A DNA stretch of 64,000 nucleotides from JALYXI01 sp963795835 (GTDB lineage: Bacteria > Acidobacteriota > Terriglobia > Bryobacterales > Bryobacteraceae), in the NCBI GenBank assembly GCA_963795835.1, contig CAWCJC010000001.1:558001-622000 (forward strand), written 5' to 3'. Shown here piece by piece: positions 35,524 to 45,073 of the stretch. The notes beneath the pieces are model-generated. The model was not told where the DNA came from. It saw only the letters and a program-made list of their open reading frames with translations, and searched no databases. The first letter of the stretch is position 1. Each line of letters opens with the position of its first letter. A program made the translations under genes and the position numbers.

Positions 35524-38241
35524 TTAAGGGGCTACTACGGGGAATGTCACCACATTGCTCACAAAATACTGTTGGGCGATGGTGAGCTGGGTTTGCAGAT
35601 TCGTGGTCAGCGAATTACTGAGCTGGACCGTAACGCGAGAAACTCCCACTACGCCTGGCTGGTAACCGGTAAGCAAGACGTTGGCAGTCTGGCCGCCCGC
35701 AAGAACCGAATCAACGGGGGTTAGCGGGGGATCTTGCGTGCTGTCTTCGCCGAAAGACCCGCTGGTGGTGCTGGCGACTTTGCCGCTATCCGTGCCGGCA
35801 GCGGTGATCCCGAGACCCGTGGCGAGCAAGTACACGATCTCTCCCGGAACAGCGGGATTATCCGTCGTGACAAGTGCATCCGCCGTATTCGCGCAACAAA
35901 GGGTGGAGGTAAGCGCACTTAAGATAAGTCCGGTACCTGTTGTCACGCTCGCCGAATACGCAATTCCATTCGAATCCGGGCCTGCAATATTGGCGACCAG
36001 GATGATTCGGGTAAATACATTCCCGGGTACCGCCGTGACTGTTGAGTTGGGGTCACTATTGATTTGATTCAGGAAAGCATCACGGACGGTCTGCAGGGAG
36101 TCAGTCGACTGGACTTTATAGGTGTAGGCTGTTCCGTTGATGGTGATAGTGCCAACGTCGCCTGCGGTAATGCTGCCATCAATGGAAACGGCGCCGGTGG
36201 CATTCGAGTAAGCATGGTAGACCTTGGCGGGACGCGGGTCGGTTCCCTGATCGGCAAAGATCCCAGGGTTTGCTATGACCACGGAGACAGCCTGGGGATT
36301 CGAAACCTGAATGGAGCCATCCGCTCGCACGGTGCGGAAATAGGTACTGACACTTGTGCGTCCGGTGACTTCGAAGGGAAGCTGTCCGCTGATCTGAGTG
36401 GGCGAAACAGAATACAGAGGCGCGGGCAGGCCATCGACAAAGAGCTGCGTATTGCCGAGGTTACTTGGGATTTTGTCCACGTTGAAGGAAGCCTGCTCAG
36501 TCTTGTCCGCGAGATTCGTTCCGGAGATGGTGATGAGGGAGCCTGGAGCAATTTGCGCCGCGTCTTGAAGGTTCAACGCCAGAGTGGTACCACCGGTCGT
36601 GGCGGTAATTACCGCGCCTGTCGAGAGGGTTGTGGAATACCCGATGGCAGCTCCGGTTGCCCCTCCCTTTTTGGCGGTCAGGAAAATGGTTTCCGTACTG
36701 AAGTTCGGCTGTGCGGTGACGTTCGGATCACCCGGAATATTGATGAGCTTGATGAGCGCAGTCAGCACATCCTCGAGCGTGTCGGTCTTCAACACCTTGT
36801 AGAGATACGGTGTGTTGGTGGCGGTGCCATTGGCGTCCGTGGTCGTAATGGTAATGGTGACCGTGTCATCGGCTTTGATTGTGCCGCCCAATGTCACGGT
36901 ACCGATCGCGAAGACCTCCAGACTGGCGGCATTGCGGATTGCGGTAGGAGGAAGGCTGTAATCGGCGGGCGTGAAAACCAGGATGCGGCGATTGAAAGTG
37001 TCGGCGACATAGAGATTCGCACCGTCCCAGGCGAGCGAGGTGGGGGTTTGGATCTGATCCGCGTTGTCGCCCGGAGTATAGGTCAAGAAGTCGGGCTGTC
37101 CAAGGACGAAATCAGCAGGGACGGCATTTCCGGAAGGAATTGTGGAATAGATCAGAACACGGTCATTGCCGCCATCGGCAATGTAGAGGCGCTTTCCGTC
37201 GGAGAGCGCAAAGCGGGGGAACGACAGAGTTTTCTCGCAACGCGCAGGATAGGTGAGGGTAGAATCCGTTGCGCTGACTGTTCCGTTCGAGGCGCAGACT
37301 TTGGAAGTGTTATTCGCGGCCGAACTGCTCATATCGGGCTGTCCGACTTCATAGTCCGCCGGCGCCTGGTTTGCGGTTGGAATGGAGTTCCAGATCAAAA
37401 CACGATTCGCGCCGAGATCGGTAACGAAAAGGCGAGTGCCGTCCGAGGTGACGGAAACCGGACTGGTAAGGTTATTTGCGGTCGCGTTCACTACGGTGAG
37501 CGCAGCGGGAACGGCAGTCGTCATGTTGGGCACGCCTAATACGACGTCAGCCGCCGCACCGTTTGCGGTGGGGATCTGGTTATAGATGAGAACGCGATTA
37601 TCCTGGGTGTCCGCAATGAAAAGCTTGCCGTTTTGAAACCAAACGCCTTGGGGGCCGCGAAGAGATTTGGCGGTGGGTGGCGCGGCAGTGGCGTTGTGCG
37701 TAAAATCGTTCTGCCCCACTACGACATCGGCGTTCTGATTGATTGAGGTGGGGATGGAATTCCAGATCAGGATGCGATTATTATCGGTATCGGCCACAGC
37801 GAGGCGGATACCATCGGTGGCGACCGCGGTCGGAACGCGGAACCCGTTTTGCGTGAGCGACACCTGATTATTGTTGAAATCCGGCTGGCCGAGAACCACC
37901 TTAGCGGTGGTGCGCGCACAGACGAAGCATGTGGAATACTGCTGATCGGCTGGAATGTTGAAATTTACCTGATCGGTAGCGCGGGGCAGAACATCGGTGG
38001 GAAAGATCAGAACGCGATTGTTTACGGGTACGGCATTAAAGCGGTTAGAATCGACTACGAAAAGCCGGTTCGCGCCCCAGGCGACACCGGAAGAAGACCC
38101 GATTTGATAGTTCGTAGCGCCAAAATACTCATCGGTGAAAGAGGTCTGCCCAACCACGAGGCGGGCTGCCTGACCATTGGCGTAATCCGCCCCGGCTGCA
38201 AAACGGGAAAAAAGGGCAATAAAACAAAAAAGCTTCTTCAT
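35524..38241 (-). CDS. Large secreted protein: NHL-like repeats plus TIGR03437 domain with two inserted modules
   Basis: A protein of 905 residues with a signal peptide (MKKLFCFIALFSRFAAG). About residues 25-430 contain some five beta-propeller-like repeats (DNNRILIWNSIPT, DTQDNRVLIYNQIPT, DLGANRVLIWNSIPT). The rest is the Solibacter-type TIGR03437 domain (IAPGSLITISGTNLADKT, VDGLPAPLYSVSPTQISGQL, GEIVYLLATGLGI). It is interrupted at two sites by related modules of about 90 residues, each with TITI, YKV, TDTL/TDSL and IN at matching spacing. Probably extracellular or outer-membrane associated, with unknown ligand. Confidence 0.85.
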   Translation of the reverse strand: MKKLFCFIALFSRFAAGADYANGQAARLVVGQTSFTDEYFGATNYQIGSSSGVAWGANRLFVVDSNRFNAVPVNNRVLIFPTDVLPRATDQVNFNIPADQQYSTCFVCARTTAKVVLGQPDFNNNQVSLTQNGFRVPTAVATDGIRLAVADTDNNRILIWNSIPTSINQNADVVVGQNDFTHNATAAPPTAKSLRGPQGVWFQNGKLFIADTQDNRVLIYNQIPTANGAAADVVLGVPNMTTAVPAALTVVNATANNLTSPVSVTSDGTRLFVTDLGANRVLIWNSIPTANQAPADYEVGQPDMSSSAANNTSKVCASNGTVSATDSTLTYPARCEKTLSFPRFALSDGKRLYIADGGNDRVLIYSTIPSGNAVPADFVLGQPDFLTYTPGDNADQIQTPTSLAWDGANLYVADTFNRRILVFTPADYSLPPTAIRNAASLEVFAIGTVTLGGTIKADDTVTITITTTDANGTATNTPYLYKVLKTDTLEDVLTALIKLINIPGDPNVTAQPNFSTETIFLTAKKGGATGAAIGYSTTLSTGAVITATTGGTTLALNLQDAAQIAPGSLITISGTNLADKTEQASFNVDKIPSNLGNTQLFVDGLPAPLYSVSPTQISGQLPFEVTGRTSVSTYFRTVRADGSIQVSNPQAVSVVIANPGIFADQGTDPRPAKVYHAYSNATGAVSIDGSITAGDVGTITINGTAYTYKVQSTDSLQTVRDAFLNQINSDPNSTVTAVPGNVFTRIILVANIAGPDSNGIAYSASVTTGTGLILSALTSTLCCANTADALVTTDNPAVPGEIVYLLATGLGITAAGTDSGKVASTTSGSFGEDSTQDPPLTPVDSVLAGGQTANVLLTGYQPGVVGVSRVTVQLSNSLTTNLQTQLTIAQQYFVSNVVTFPVVAP

Positions 38242-38445
38242 GTAGGGCGTAACCTAGTATTGTACCAACCGGGATGGACGATCTGAGTTGTCCGGGCGGT
38301 TTCATCTATATGAGATTGGGCGTTACCGGTTTGGCCCAGGCGGGCCAATGCGGCACGAGAGAGACCGGTGAAGCGATACAAACTAAAGGCTTCCGGGCTG
38401 GAGAATGCGCGCATACAACGACGGCTACACGCGAGGCTCCAAACG

Positions 38446-38772
38446 ATGACCGATCTTGAAATTACGCCGGAGCAGTTCGCCGCCTTACAACGCGCGGGAA
38501 CGCCGTACCGGCTGCTCGATGTTCGCGAGCCTTATGAGGTGAAACTGGCAAAGATTGCCGGGGCCGAAGAGATCCCGATGCGGTCGATTCCTGGAGCGTT
38601 GAGCAGGCTGGAGGATGACGACCGCCCACTGGTGGTGATGTGCCATCACGGGGTGCGCAGCTTACAGGTGGTTTGCTGGCTCCGAGAACAAGGAATTGAA
38701 AATTGCCGGAGTTTATCGGGTGGAATTGAGCAGTGGAGCAGAGATATCGATCCGGAAGTGCCCCGGTACTAG
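38446..38772 (+). CDS. Rhodanese-like sulfurtransferase
   Basis: A protein of 108 residues from ATG 38446. Single rhodanese domain: LLDVREPYEVKLAKIAGAEE and the active-site loop VVMCHHGVRSLQVVCWL with the catalytic Cys. Expected to carry persulfide sulfur in the cytosol. An upstream in-frame GTG at 38368 would add 26 basic residues (MKRYKLKASGLENARIQRR) that are not part of the domain. About 95 bp further upstream lies a 7-bp hairpin (TTGGCCC/GGGCCAA, 38331-38348) of unknown role. Confidence 0.88.
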   Translation: MTDLEITPEQFAALQRAGTPYRLLDVREPYEVKLAKIAGAEEIPMRSIPGALSRLEDDDRPLVVMCHHGVRSLQVVCWLREQGIENCRSLSGGIEQWSRDIDPEVPRY

Positions 38773-38852
38773 TAGGACTTTTCAATCTCCAACAGTGTCC
38801 GAATTGTCAGTTAACAGACGTTTTAACGCTTACTTTCGATAACCTTAGACTC

Positions 38853-39551
38853 ATGAAGTTTAATGGGAATTTAGCTTTTCGGGTTGTTTTTCTAACTGCC
38901 GCAGCAACCTTAGCGGCGAATGCTTCCACAATTGTTCAGTCGATGACCATAGGGACGCAAGCGACAGACTTTACTAAGTCTTTCGGCGCGTTCAATGGAT
39001 TTAACTCCTCCCTCGGCACCCTGACCGGAGTTACGGCCGCGCTGACTGCAACCGTGCAACAATCCGGAACCGTCACCAACAACACCGGTGCCACGAAAAC
39101 GTTCACGTACTCGACAAACAATACCAGCGATATCACGACCGGGCCGGCACCGCTGACGGTATCGTTCGGAGCAGGCGGTGCTTCAGAAATTACCTTCTCC
39201 GCCAGCCAAATGTACACCCTTGCGGGTGGTGGAACCGCCAACTATCCCCTCAGTGGATCGAACGCGTTTGCCACATCACCTGTTACGAGAATGGCGAACT
39301 ATTCGGCAATTTCCGATTTGAATGCGTTTATCGGGGGCAGTTTCTCGCCCACTTTTAGAACGACGGACACGGGTGGGTTCACCGGAAGTGGCAATTTCTC
39401 CGCACAGATAACGACGACAGAGGGCGCAAGCCTGACGATCACCTATACTTACACCCCCGTCGCAACGGCGACCCCGGAACCGGCGACTTTTGCTGGCATG
39501 GGGATCGGTGTTGCCGGTCTTGTGTATCTGCGCCGCCGCAAGAAAGCTTAG
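38853..39551 (+). CDS. PEP-CTERM sorting-signal protein
   Basis: A protein of 232 residues with a signal peptide (LAFRVVFLTAAATLAANA) and a Thr/Ser/Gly-rich beta domain resembling choice-of-anchor proteins. It ends with the sorting signal TPEPATFAGMGIGVAGLVYL followed by RRRKK. In bacteria with exosortase, this tail is cut at PEP and the protein is delivered to the exopolysaccharide or cell surface. No exosortase gene is in the window. A strong terminator follows 22 bp after the stop. The start is ATG 38853, matching the signal peptide. Confidence 0.87.
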   Translation: MKFNGNLAFRVVFLTAAATLAANASTIVQSMTIGTQATDFTKSFGAFNGFNSSLGTLTGVTAALTATVQQSGTVTNNTGATKTFTYSTNNTSDITTGPAPLTVSFGAGGASEITFSASQMYTLAGGGTANYPLSGSNAFATSPVTRMANYSAISDLNAFIGGSFSPTFRTTDTGGFTGSGNFSAQITTTEGASLTITYTYTPVATATPEPATFAGMGIGVAGLVYLRRRKKA

Positions 39552-39573
39552 TCGCGCCGCACTCGCCCTTGAC

Positions 39574-39611
39574 AGCCGCCTTCCAGGAAAATCTGGAGGG
39601 CGGCTTTTTTT
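39574..39611 (+). terminator. Rho-independent terminator of the PEP-CTERM gene
   Basis: A 13-bp stem (AGCCGCCTTCCAG with CTGGAGGGCGGCT, one T-G pair), loop GAAAAT, then a run of seven T. It is the best terminator in the window for the plus strand and separates two convergent genes. Confidence 0.93.
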
Positions 39612-39612
39612 G

Positions 39613-41757
39613 TTAGCGAACCGTGATTGCAAAGGCCGGACTACAGGCATTCAAAGTCAGGTTCGTGCTGCAGATCTTCAGGCTTAGCGGCCCCGTTATC
39701 ACATTCGCCGGAAGAGCCACATTCACCTGCTGAACGCCCGCGATTCCCGGCGCATCGCCCGCGTAGACGGGGATCAGGTTCGGGAATCCATCCACGCTTG
39801 CCGTGACGGTGAAATCGTTGGTCGCAAGGCCGGTTGCGAAAATTTGCAGGATGCTGCCGGGCGCCGCGGGGGTGCCCATTGCGTTTACGGAACCATTCTG
39901 GTTGAGAACGCCAAAGATTCCGGGAGCCGCCGCCACCAGTTGCACCGTCTGCGGCGTGCTGGAAACACCATCAGCCGTAACGACGAGTTGCGTGGTGGTT
40001 TTTGCTGACAGAGCGGCCGGAACCTGGAAGTTAATCTGGCTCGCGCTCTTGAACAGAATTGGAGCGGGTATACCGTCGAACGTCACAGCGACATTCGTTC
40101 CGGCAAGATTCAGGCCCTTAATCGTGCCAAGCGAACCGGCAACCAATGGTCCCGCGGTCAGCGTGGCAGCGTTGGTGACACTGCTGACCGTGACGGGAGG
40201 GACCGTTGGAGCCGTCACCGTGACGACGACCGGCAACGTTCTGCTTCCTGCGGCGCCGGCAGAGATCTGAATACTGGCGTTATACACTCCCGGCGTCAGG
40301 CCAGCGGCGTTCATGATTACTCGAAGCGTGGAATTGCCCGTGTAGACACCTTGCAGCGGCGGAGGATCGATGAAAACATAGCCCGAACCGCTTTGGTAAG
40401 TCACGGCGGCGGAATAGACCAGAGGGCTGCTGGTGCCGGAGTTTGCGTTGTTGACCGTGACGAAACTCGTCTTTTGCAGTCCCTCGGCGGGTGAACTCAA
40501 GGTCAGCGGGACCGCAACGCCCACGGAAAGAACGGGGAAATAGTTGGCGCTGCAATCTCCTACAACCGAGCAATCGTTGGGCGGGGTGAGTTGCCGGAAA
40601 CGCGGAACGGGGTCGCCCGTGGTCGCCGTGCTCAACGTGGAGACGGGTCCGATCGACACAGTTCCGCTGGCGGTAGTGACCGTCTGGGTACCGGACTGAG
40701 ACAGCCCGACAAAGGTGGGGATCTGCGCGCTTTCGATAGAAACGGGGCTGGAATCGAGAACTTCGTACACGGCGATTCCGGCTCCAGAGGTGAGGGGAAC
40801 TTCCGTTACCGCGCCGAGCGCGCCCGAGGGTAAGGGTGGTGTCGCTCCTCCCGCGCCATTTTGGTCGGTTCCGGTGACAAGACCGAAAAGCAGCGTGCCG
40901 TTCGGGGATGGCGCATAAGCGCCGGCCGATTGAGTACCGCCCAAATCGCCACCCGCTGTAGGCTGATTGGCGCTGTTTCCCGCGATATAGGTAGGCAGGA
41001 ACACACGCGCGGCGGTTGGAAACCCGGTGTAACGAATCACCACGCGAGTGCCGGTATCGGACCGTGGATCCTTCGGGACAAAGGCGGTGCCGAAACCTTC
41101 GGTGACGCGAAGGGAACTGAAGATGGTTCCGGCGGCGAAGAGGTTCTGGACGCTTAGTGTGGCCGGCAGGGGCGAGCCGACGCAGGTGATGGATGTTGTT
41201 GCGGAGTTTGCCAGCAGAGCGGTGGTGCTGGTGGCTACCGTCGCCACATTACTGTTGAACGAAAAAGTCGAGGAGGAGAACGACGCCGAAAGCGGCACGC
41301 CCGTCGGCAGAGAAGCGACGGCCAGACGAACATTCGATAGCGTCAGGGTAAAAGCTCGTGACGCGGGAATGGAAATGTTCAGGTTATTGAGCGAAACGAT
41401 ATTTGACGCGCTAAGAATGGGAGCGCTGCCAATAGGAACAGGACCGGAACCGGTGTCGAGCGAAATGACAATATCCGGGTTGCCATTAGAATTTATGCGG
41501 TTGGTGATGGACGTGGGATAAGTCACCGTGATGTTGGCCGCTATTACTTGGCCTGGAGTTCCGCCCGAACAGCTGAGCAGGAGAGTGCCGACGGGCTCCG
41601 TCAAACCCTCAGCGCGAACCATCAGCGGCGTTGAGGTGGTGTTGCAAAGGATGGGGGATTGGGCGGTTAACGAAGAAGCAGAGATTAGAATAAAGGCAAG
41701 AGTAAAGAAGATATTCAGACCGAAAAGTCTTTTACCACTCGGAATAAGCTGTTCCAT
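39613..41757 (-). CDS. Large secreted protein with TIGR03437 C-terminal domain
   Basis: A protein of 714 residues with a signal peptide (FFTLAFILISASSLTAQ). Beta-sandwich regions fill the N-terminal 440 residues. A BACON-like repeat follows (PLVYSAAVTYQSGSGYVFID, TLRVIMNAAGLTPGVYNASI), then TIGR03437 (VTNAATLTAGPLVAGSLGTI, APGSILQIFATGLA). No transmembrane anchor besides the signal peptide. The start lies 26 nt inside the end of the pseudopilin gene, so it is in the secretion operon and may be its substrate or a surface component. The function is unknown. Confidence 0.82.
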   Translation of the reverse strand: MEQLIPSGKRLFGLNIFFTLAFILISASSLTAQSPILCNTTSTPLMVRAEGLTEPVGTLLLSCSGGTPGQVIAANITVTYPTSITNRINSNGNPDIVISLDTGSGPVPIGSAPILSASNIVSLNNLNISIPASRAFTLTLSNVRLAVASLPTGVPLSASFSSSTFSFNSNVATVATSTTALLANSATTSITCVGSPLPATLSVQNLFAAGTIFSSLRVTEGFGTAFVPKDPRSDTGTRVVIRYTGFPTAARVFLPTYIAGNSANQPTAGGDLGGTQSAGAYAPSPNGTLLFGLVTGTDQNGAGGATPPLPSGALGAVTEVPLTSGAGIAVYEVLDSSPVSIESAQIPTFVGLSQSGTQTVTTASGTVSIGPVSTLSTATTGDPVPRFRQLTPPNDCSVVGDCSANYFPVLSVGVAVPLTLSSPAEGLQKTSFVTVNNANSGTSSPLVYSAAVTYQSGSGYVFIDPPPLQGVYTGNSTLRVIMNAAGLTPGVYNASIQISAGAAGSRTLPVVVTVTAPTVPPVTVSSVTNAATLTAGPLVAGSLGTIKGLNLAGTNVAVTFDGIPAPILFKSASQINFQVPAALSAKTTTQLVVTADGVSSTPQTVQLVAAAPGIFGVLNQNGSVNAMGTPAAPGSILQIFATGLATNDFTVTASVDGFPNLIPVYAGDAPGIAGVQQVNVALPANVITGPLSLKICSTNLTLNACSPAFAITVR

Positions 41758-42133
41758 CTAGAGCTATCTTATCCGATCCACTTCGTACATCGAAGATGCC
41801 GGGCTCAGTGGAATTGACGGCTTGTCCGGAGTCTTCCTGGATCACTTTCCAGGAGTTATTGACCCCTGTAATGGGGTCGCGAGGGATGTCGCGAAGGTAG
41901 CCACCGGTGACCAGTTCCTGCAGGCTCGCGGGGGCTTTCTGCTTATCGTAACTGTATTCATCGATGACAGTGCGCATGGTGAACAGGTTGTTGCGCAGTA
42001 CGCTTTCTTTGGCGCGAATTATTGACTTTTGATAATACGGAATCGCAACGGAGATCAGTATGACGACGATAGCCATTACAATCATCAGCTCGACGAGCGT
42101 AAAACCCCGGGACCAACGCTTGCGGCTTACCAT
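41732..42133 (-). CDS. Type II secretion pseudopilin, GspG-like (1)
   Basis: A protein of 133 residues. A short basic leader is followed by the prepilin cleavage and methylation motif GFTLVELMIVMAIVVI with Glu5, and a hydrophobic helix. The C-terminal globular part (SLQELVTGGYLRDIPRDPIT, SWKVIQEDSGQA) matches major pseudopilin GspG. It ends GTAYSEW. The start overlaps the stop of the preceding pseudopilin gene by 7 nt. A prepilin peptidase and the ATPase/platform proteins are not in the window. Confidence 0.9.
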   Translation of the reverse strand: MVSRKRWSRGFTLVELMIVMAIVVILISVAIPYYQKSIIRAKESVLRNNLFTMRTVIDEYSYDKQKAPASLQELVTGGYLRDIPRDPITGVNNSWKVIQEDSGQAVNSTEPGIFDVRSGSDKIALDGTAYSEW

Positions 42134-42603
42134 TCGGAATAAGGCGTTCCGTCGCCTGCTTTTTCGCTTGATTTGGTGAAGACGTCAAACACGTTCTGGC
42201 CGCCGCCGCCCTGCCCCTTGGGATCGTCCTGCATGCTACGGACGCCCCACTCGCGCTTCTGGGTGAGGGGATCGACGGGAATGCGACGCAAGAATTTGAT
42301 TTTGGTGTCGGCGTCCTTGCCCGAACCTTTGACGCCATCGACCAGTGCATCCAGGCTTTCCGGGTAGCACATGGCGTCCTGCTTCTGGATGCCTAACTGG
42401 TTTGCGTCGCACTTGTCTTTGTATTTGTCGATGGCCTTGCGCATTTCATCGAGCGCGGTCCGCAGTTCGCGCTCCCGGTTGTGGCGCACCCGGGAACGGG
42501 CGAGAGGAACCGACATCGTGGTGAGCAGAAGCATCAGCGTGAACGCCACGATCAGTTCGATCAGGGTGAGTCCGGACTGGCGATTCCGAGGCATCGGTTT
42601 CAA
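42127..42603 (-). CDS. Type II secretion pseudopilin, GspG-like (2)
   Basis: A protein of 158 residues. The prepilin motif is GLTLIELIVAFTLMLLL with Glu5 at the expected place. The GspG-like fold is suggested by DEMRKAIDKYKDKCDANQLG, LRRIPVDPLTQKREWGVRSM. It ends GTPYSEW, the same last residues as its neighbour. It has a Cys pair (DKCDANQ and DAMCYPE) that the other copy lacks. It lies 5 bp after the secretin stop and overlaps the next pseudopilin. Confidence 0.9.
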   Translation of the reverse strand: MKPMPRNRQSGLTLIELIVAFTLMLLLTTMSVPLARSRVRHNRERELRTALDEMRKAIDKYKDKCDANQLGIQKQDAMCYPESLDALVDGVKGSGKDADTKIKFLRRIPVDPLTQKREWGVRSMQDDPKGQGGGGQNVFDVFTKSSEKAGDGTPYSEW

Positions 42604-42608
42604 AGCGG

Positions 42609-44999
42609 TTATTTCACGTTGACGGTCAGGACCGGGTTGTTGGTTGCAACTGGCTGGCCCGGCGTGTTTTTGAGCATCAGCTGGGGAACACTCACCGTGG
42701 TGGTGCCGCGGCCGACCGCTTGAAAGATAACCGTGAAGAGGCCGCCGGAGCCGGAGACGCCGGGACCCTGGGGATCACGGGCAATCGAAATCAGAGCCTC
42801 GCCGGAATCATTGAGGATGTTCTTCGAAGGGCTTAATGGCGGACCGGTTTGCTGGATCAGGTCCGCGGCCACCACATTGTTGATGCGAAGAATCTTGGGG
42901 TCGAATTTCAGCATGGCGGTCAGGGCGTTTAGATCCGTGACATTGGCGACGCGGAAAGTGACGCTTGCGGCGCTCGCCAGTTGCACATCCACCTGGGCAG
43001 GCAGGAAGGAGACAATCGTGGGTCCGGTAGGCGCCGGTTGCGCAGGGGCGGTGGCCAGGGGCTCCGCGGCTGGGGGAGGAACAGGGGCAGCGGGCAACTG
43101 GGCCCGGCGCACCGGCCGGCAGGGGTGACAGCCGGAGCATTGCGCGGAATGTGAACGTTCACGACGTTGCCGCTGGGGACGGAGCGCAAATTTGCCTCGG
43201 TAAGATCCGGCGAACGCAGAATGTGCGGGATCAAGGTGATCAGCAGCTCGGTCTTCGACTTTTCGATCTTCTCATCGGTGAAGAGGCGGCGCAGAAGCGG
43301 GATCTGCGAGAGGCCTGGTAGACCGGCGATCACTTTGGAATCCTGCTCCTGGATCAAGCCACCCAGCAGGTTGATTTCTCCGTCTTCCGTGCGGATATCC
43401 TGTGAGACCTTGCGCTGGCTAATAATGGGCTGCTGAATCCCGCCGACATCGCGATATCCGGTGACCTGCGAGATATCGATTTCAATATGCAGCGAGACCT
43501 GGTTCGCATCATGAACACGCGGGAGCATATCCATGTTTACGCCAGTCTCAATGTAAGTGAACTGGGTTTGCACGAGTGGACTGACGCCAACGCCCACCCC
43601 GCCGATGCCTGAGCCGAAGCTACCGGACGCGGTAGGAACCTTGTCGCCGATGTGCAGACTGACCTTCACGTTATCGACTGCGCGCAATTGGGGAGATTGC
43701 AGCACTTTGGTCCCCGTGTCGCTCAGCAGAGCTTCGATAAAACCTCCGGGGATGCCGGTGATGGAATAGTCGCCGGAAGTGATCTTTTTCAGATTGTTGA
43801 GCGTGATGGCGGAACTGCTGGTGGTTGTGGTGGAGGTGGTTGGCGTAGTGGTGGTGCCGCTTGTGGTGCTGGTCGTGGTGCCGCTCTGGAGGGAAGCGCG
43901 GGGGGTGAAAACGCCCGTGACGCTCAAGCCGCCATTCGCGAGCTGCGCACCCAAATTGCGAACGCGATCCTTGCGGACCTCCATCACGATGACATCGACG
44001 ACGACTTCGGACTTGGGCTTATCGAGATCGGAGATAATCTTTTCGGCGAGCAGCATGCGATCGGCTTCGCAACGGACAATCAGCGCGTTCTGCGAGGTGT
44101 AGTTATATACCTTTTGAATATCGGCGACAGTGCGGAGCGTGGTGATCACTTCCTGCAATTCAGTGGTGTTGGTGATGTTCGTCAGGTAGAAGACTTTCAC
44201 CACCTGTTCTTCAATTTCGCGGCGCTTGGTGGTGTTGTCGAGCGTGACGAAGATGGCGTTGGCGGAGAGCGGCTTCCAGAAGGACTTGGTCAGAAGCGCG
44301 ACGTAATCCAGCGCCTGATCGAGGGTGGAATTTTGCAGGTCGATGGATTGCGTCTTCACCAGGGATTGCTGTTCGTAATCGGGATCGAAGAGGACGTTAA
44401 TACCAGCTAATTTGCCGATGGTCTCGAAGAGCACACGCGGCTTCTGGTTGTTCATCTTCAAGTTCCCGATTTGCGGAGTCAGGGGCTTTAGCTCAGGAAT
44501 GGATTGGAACGAATCGATGCGTTCGAGGGTGGCCTTGCGGGCGGTCTGGGCCGGAGTGAGACCGCGATCTTCAGGGTCGGGAGGGGGTGCGCCGGGAACT
44601 GGGGGCTGCGCGTCCTTTCTTCTTTTCGCGCTCCATCATGGCTTTCGTACGGCGGATTTCGGTTTGCGCGACGGGGGACGCCGGATCGATGGCGTAGGCG
44701 CGTTGGAACTCCACCAGCGCCTCGGAGAGATTGCCTTCGGCGCGGACTTTCTGGCCGTTCTTGACGTGCTGGGCGGCGGCAATGAAGCGGACCCGGCGAA
44801 CGTCCAGTTGATAGAGGGTGTCGGAGGGGTCTTCGCCCAGCGCGTTCTCGTCCAGTTCCAGCGCCTTGTCCATTTCGCCGTGCGCTTCTGCCGCATGGCC
44901 CTGGGCCAGAAATTTGTCGCCCTTACGGGTCCGCGCACCAAGGGGAAGAACGAGGGAAACGATGGCGAGAACCGCGGGAGCCAGTTTAGGAGATCGCAT
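42609..44999 (-). CDS. Secretin (GspD-like) with N-terminal TPR and C-terminal cohesin domain, three frame breaks
   Basis: ATG 44999 opens a signal peptide (LAPAVLAIVSLVLPLGA) and a TPR region (ALVEFQRAYAIDPASPVAQT). After a Pro/Ala linker come an N0/STN-like domain (NVLFDPDYEQQSLVKTQSID), secretin N domain (VVKVFYLTNITNTTELQEVI), and the secretin core (GDKVPTA, TGVNMDMLPRV, INLLGGLIQEQD). The end (VDVQLASAASVTFRVANVTD to TVIFQAVGRGTTTVSV) is a cohesin-type beta domain. Breaks lie at 44601-44605, about 43114-43120, and 43092-43094, all in G/C runs of linkers. Repair gives 795 residues. It should form the outer-membrane gate of a type II-like system. Confidence 0.88.
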
Positions 45000-45073
45000 G
45001 TGCCGGGCGGTGGTTCTGGACTATCATCTATAGAGGTGACGCACAAACCACGTGTGCTGTTTACTCCAAAAAG

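Noticed and set aside
36064..37539. Long plus-strand open frame (491 codons) inside the NHL/TIGR03437 gene
   Set aside because: A Gly/Arg-rich shadow of a repetitive beta protein, with no start context or domain.
35524..38241. NHL protein as an enzyme of the SMP-30/gluconolactonase family
   Set aside because: The repeats resemble beta-propeller blades, but metal-binding residues of SMP-30 are not visible and the second half is TIGR03437, so only a structural call is made.
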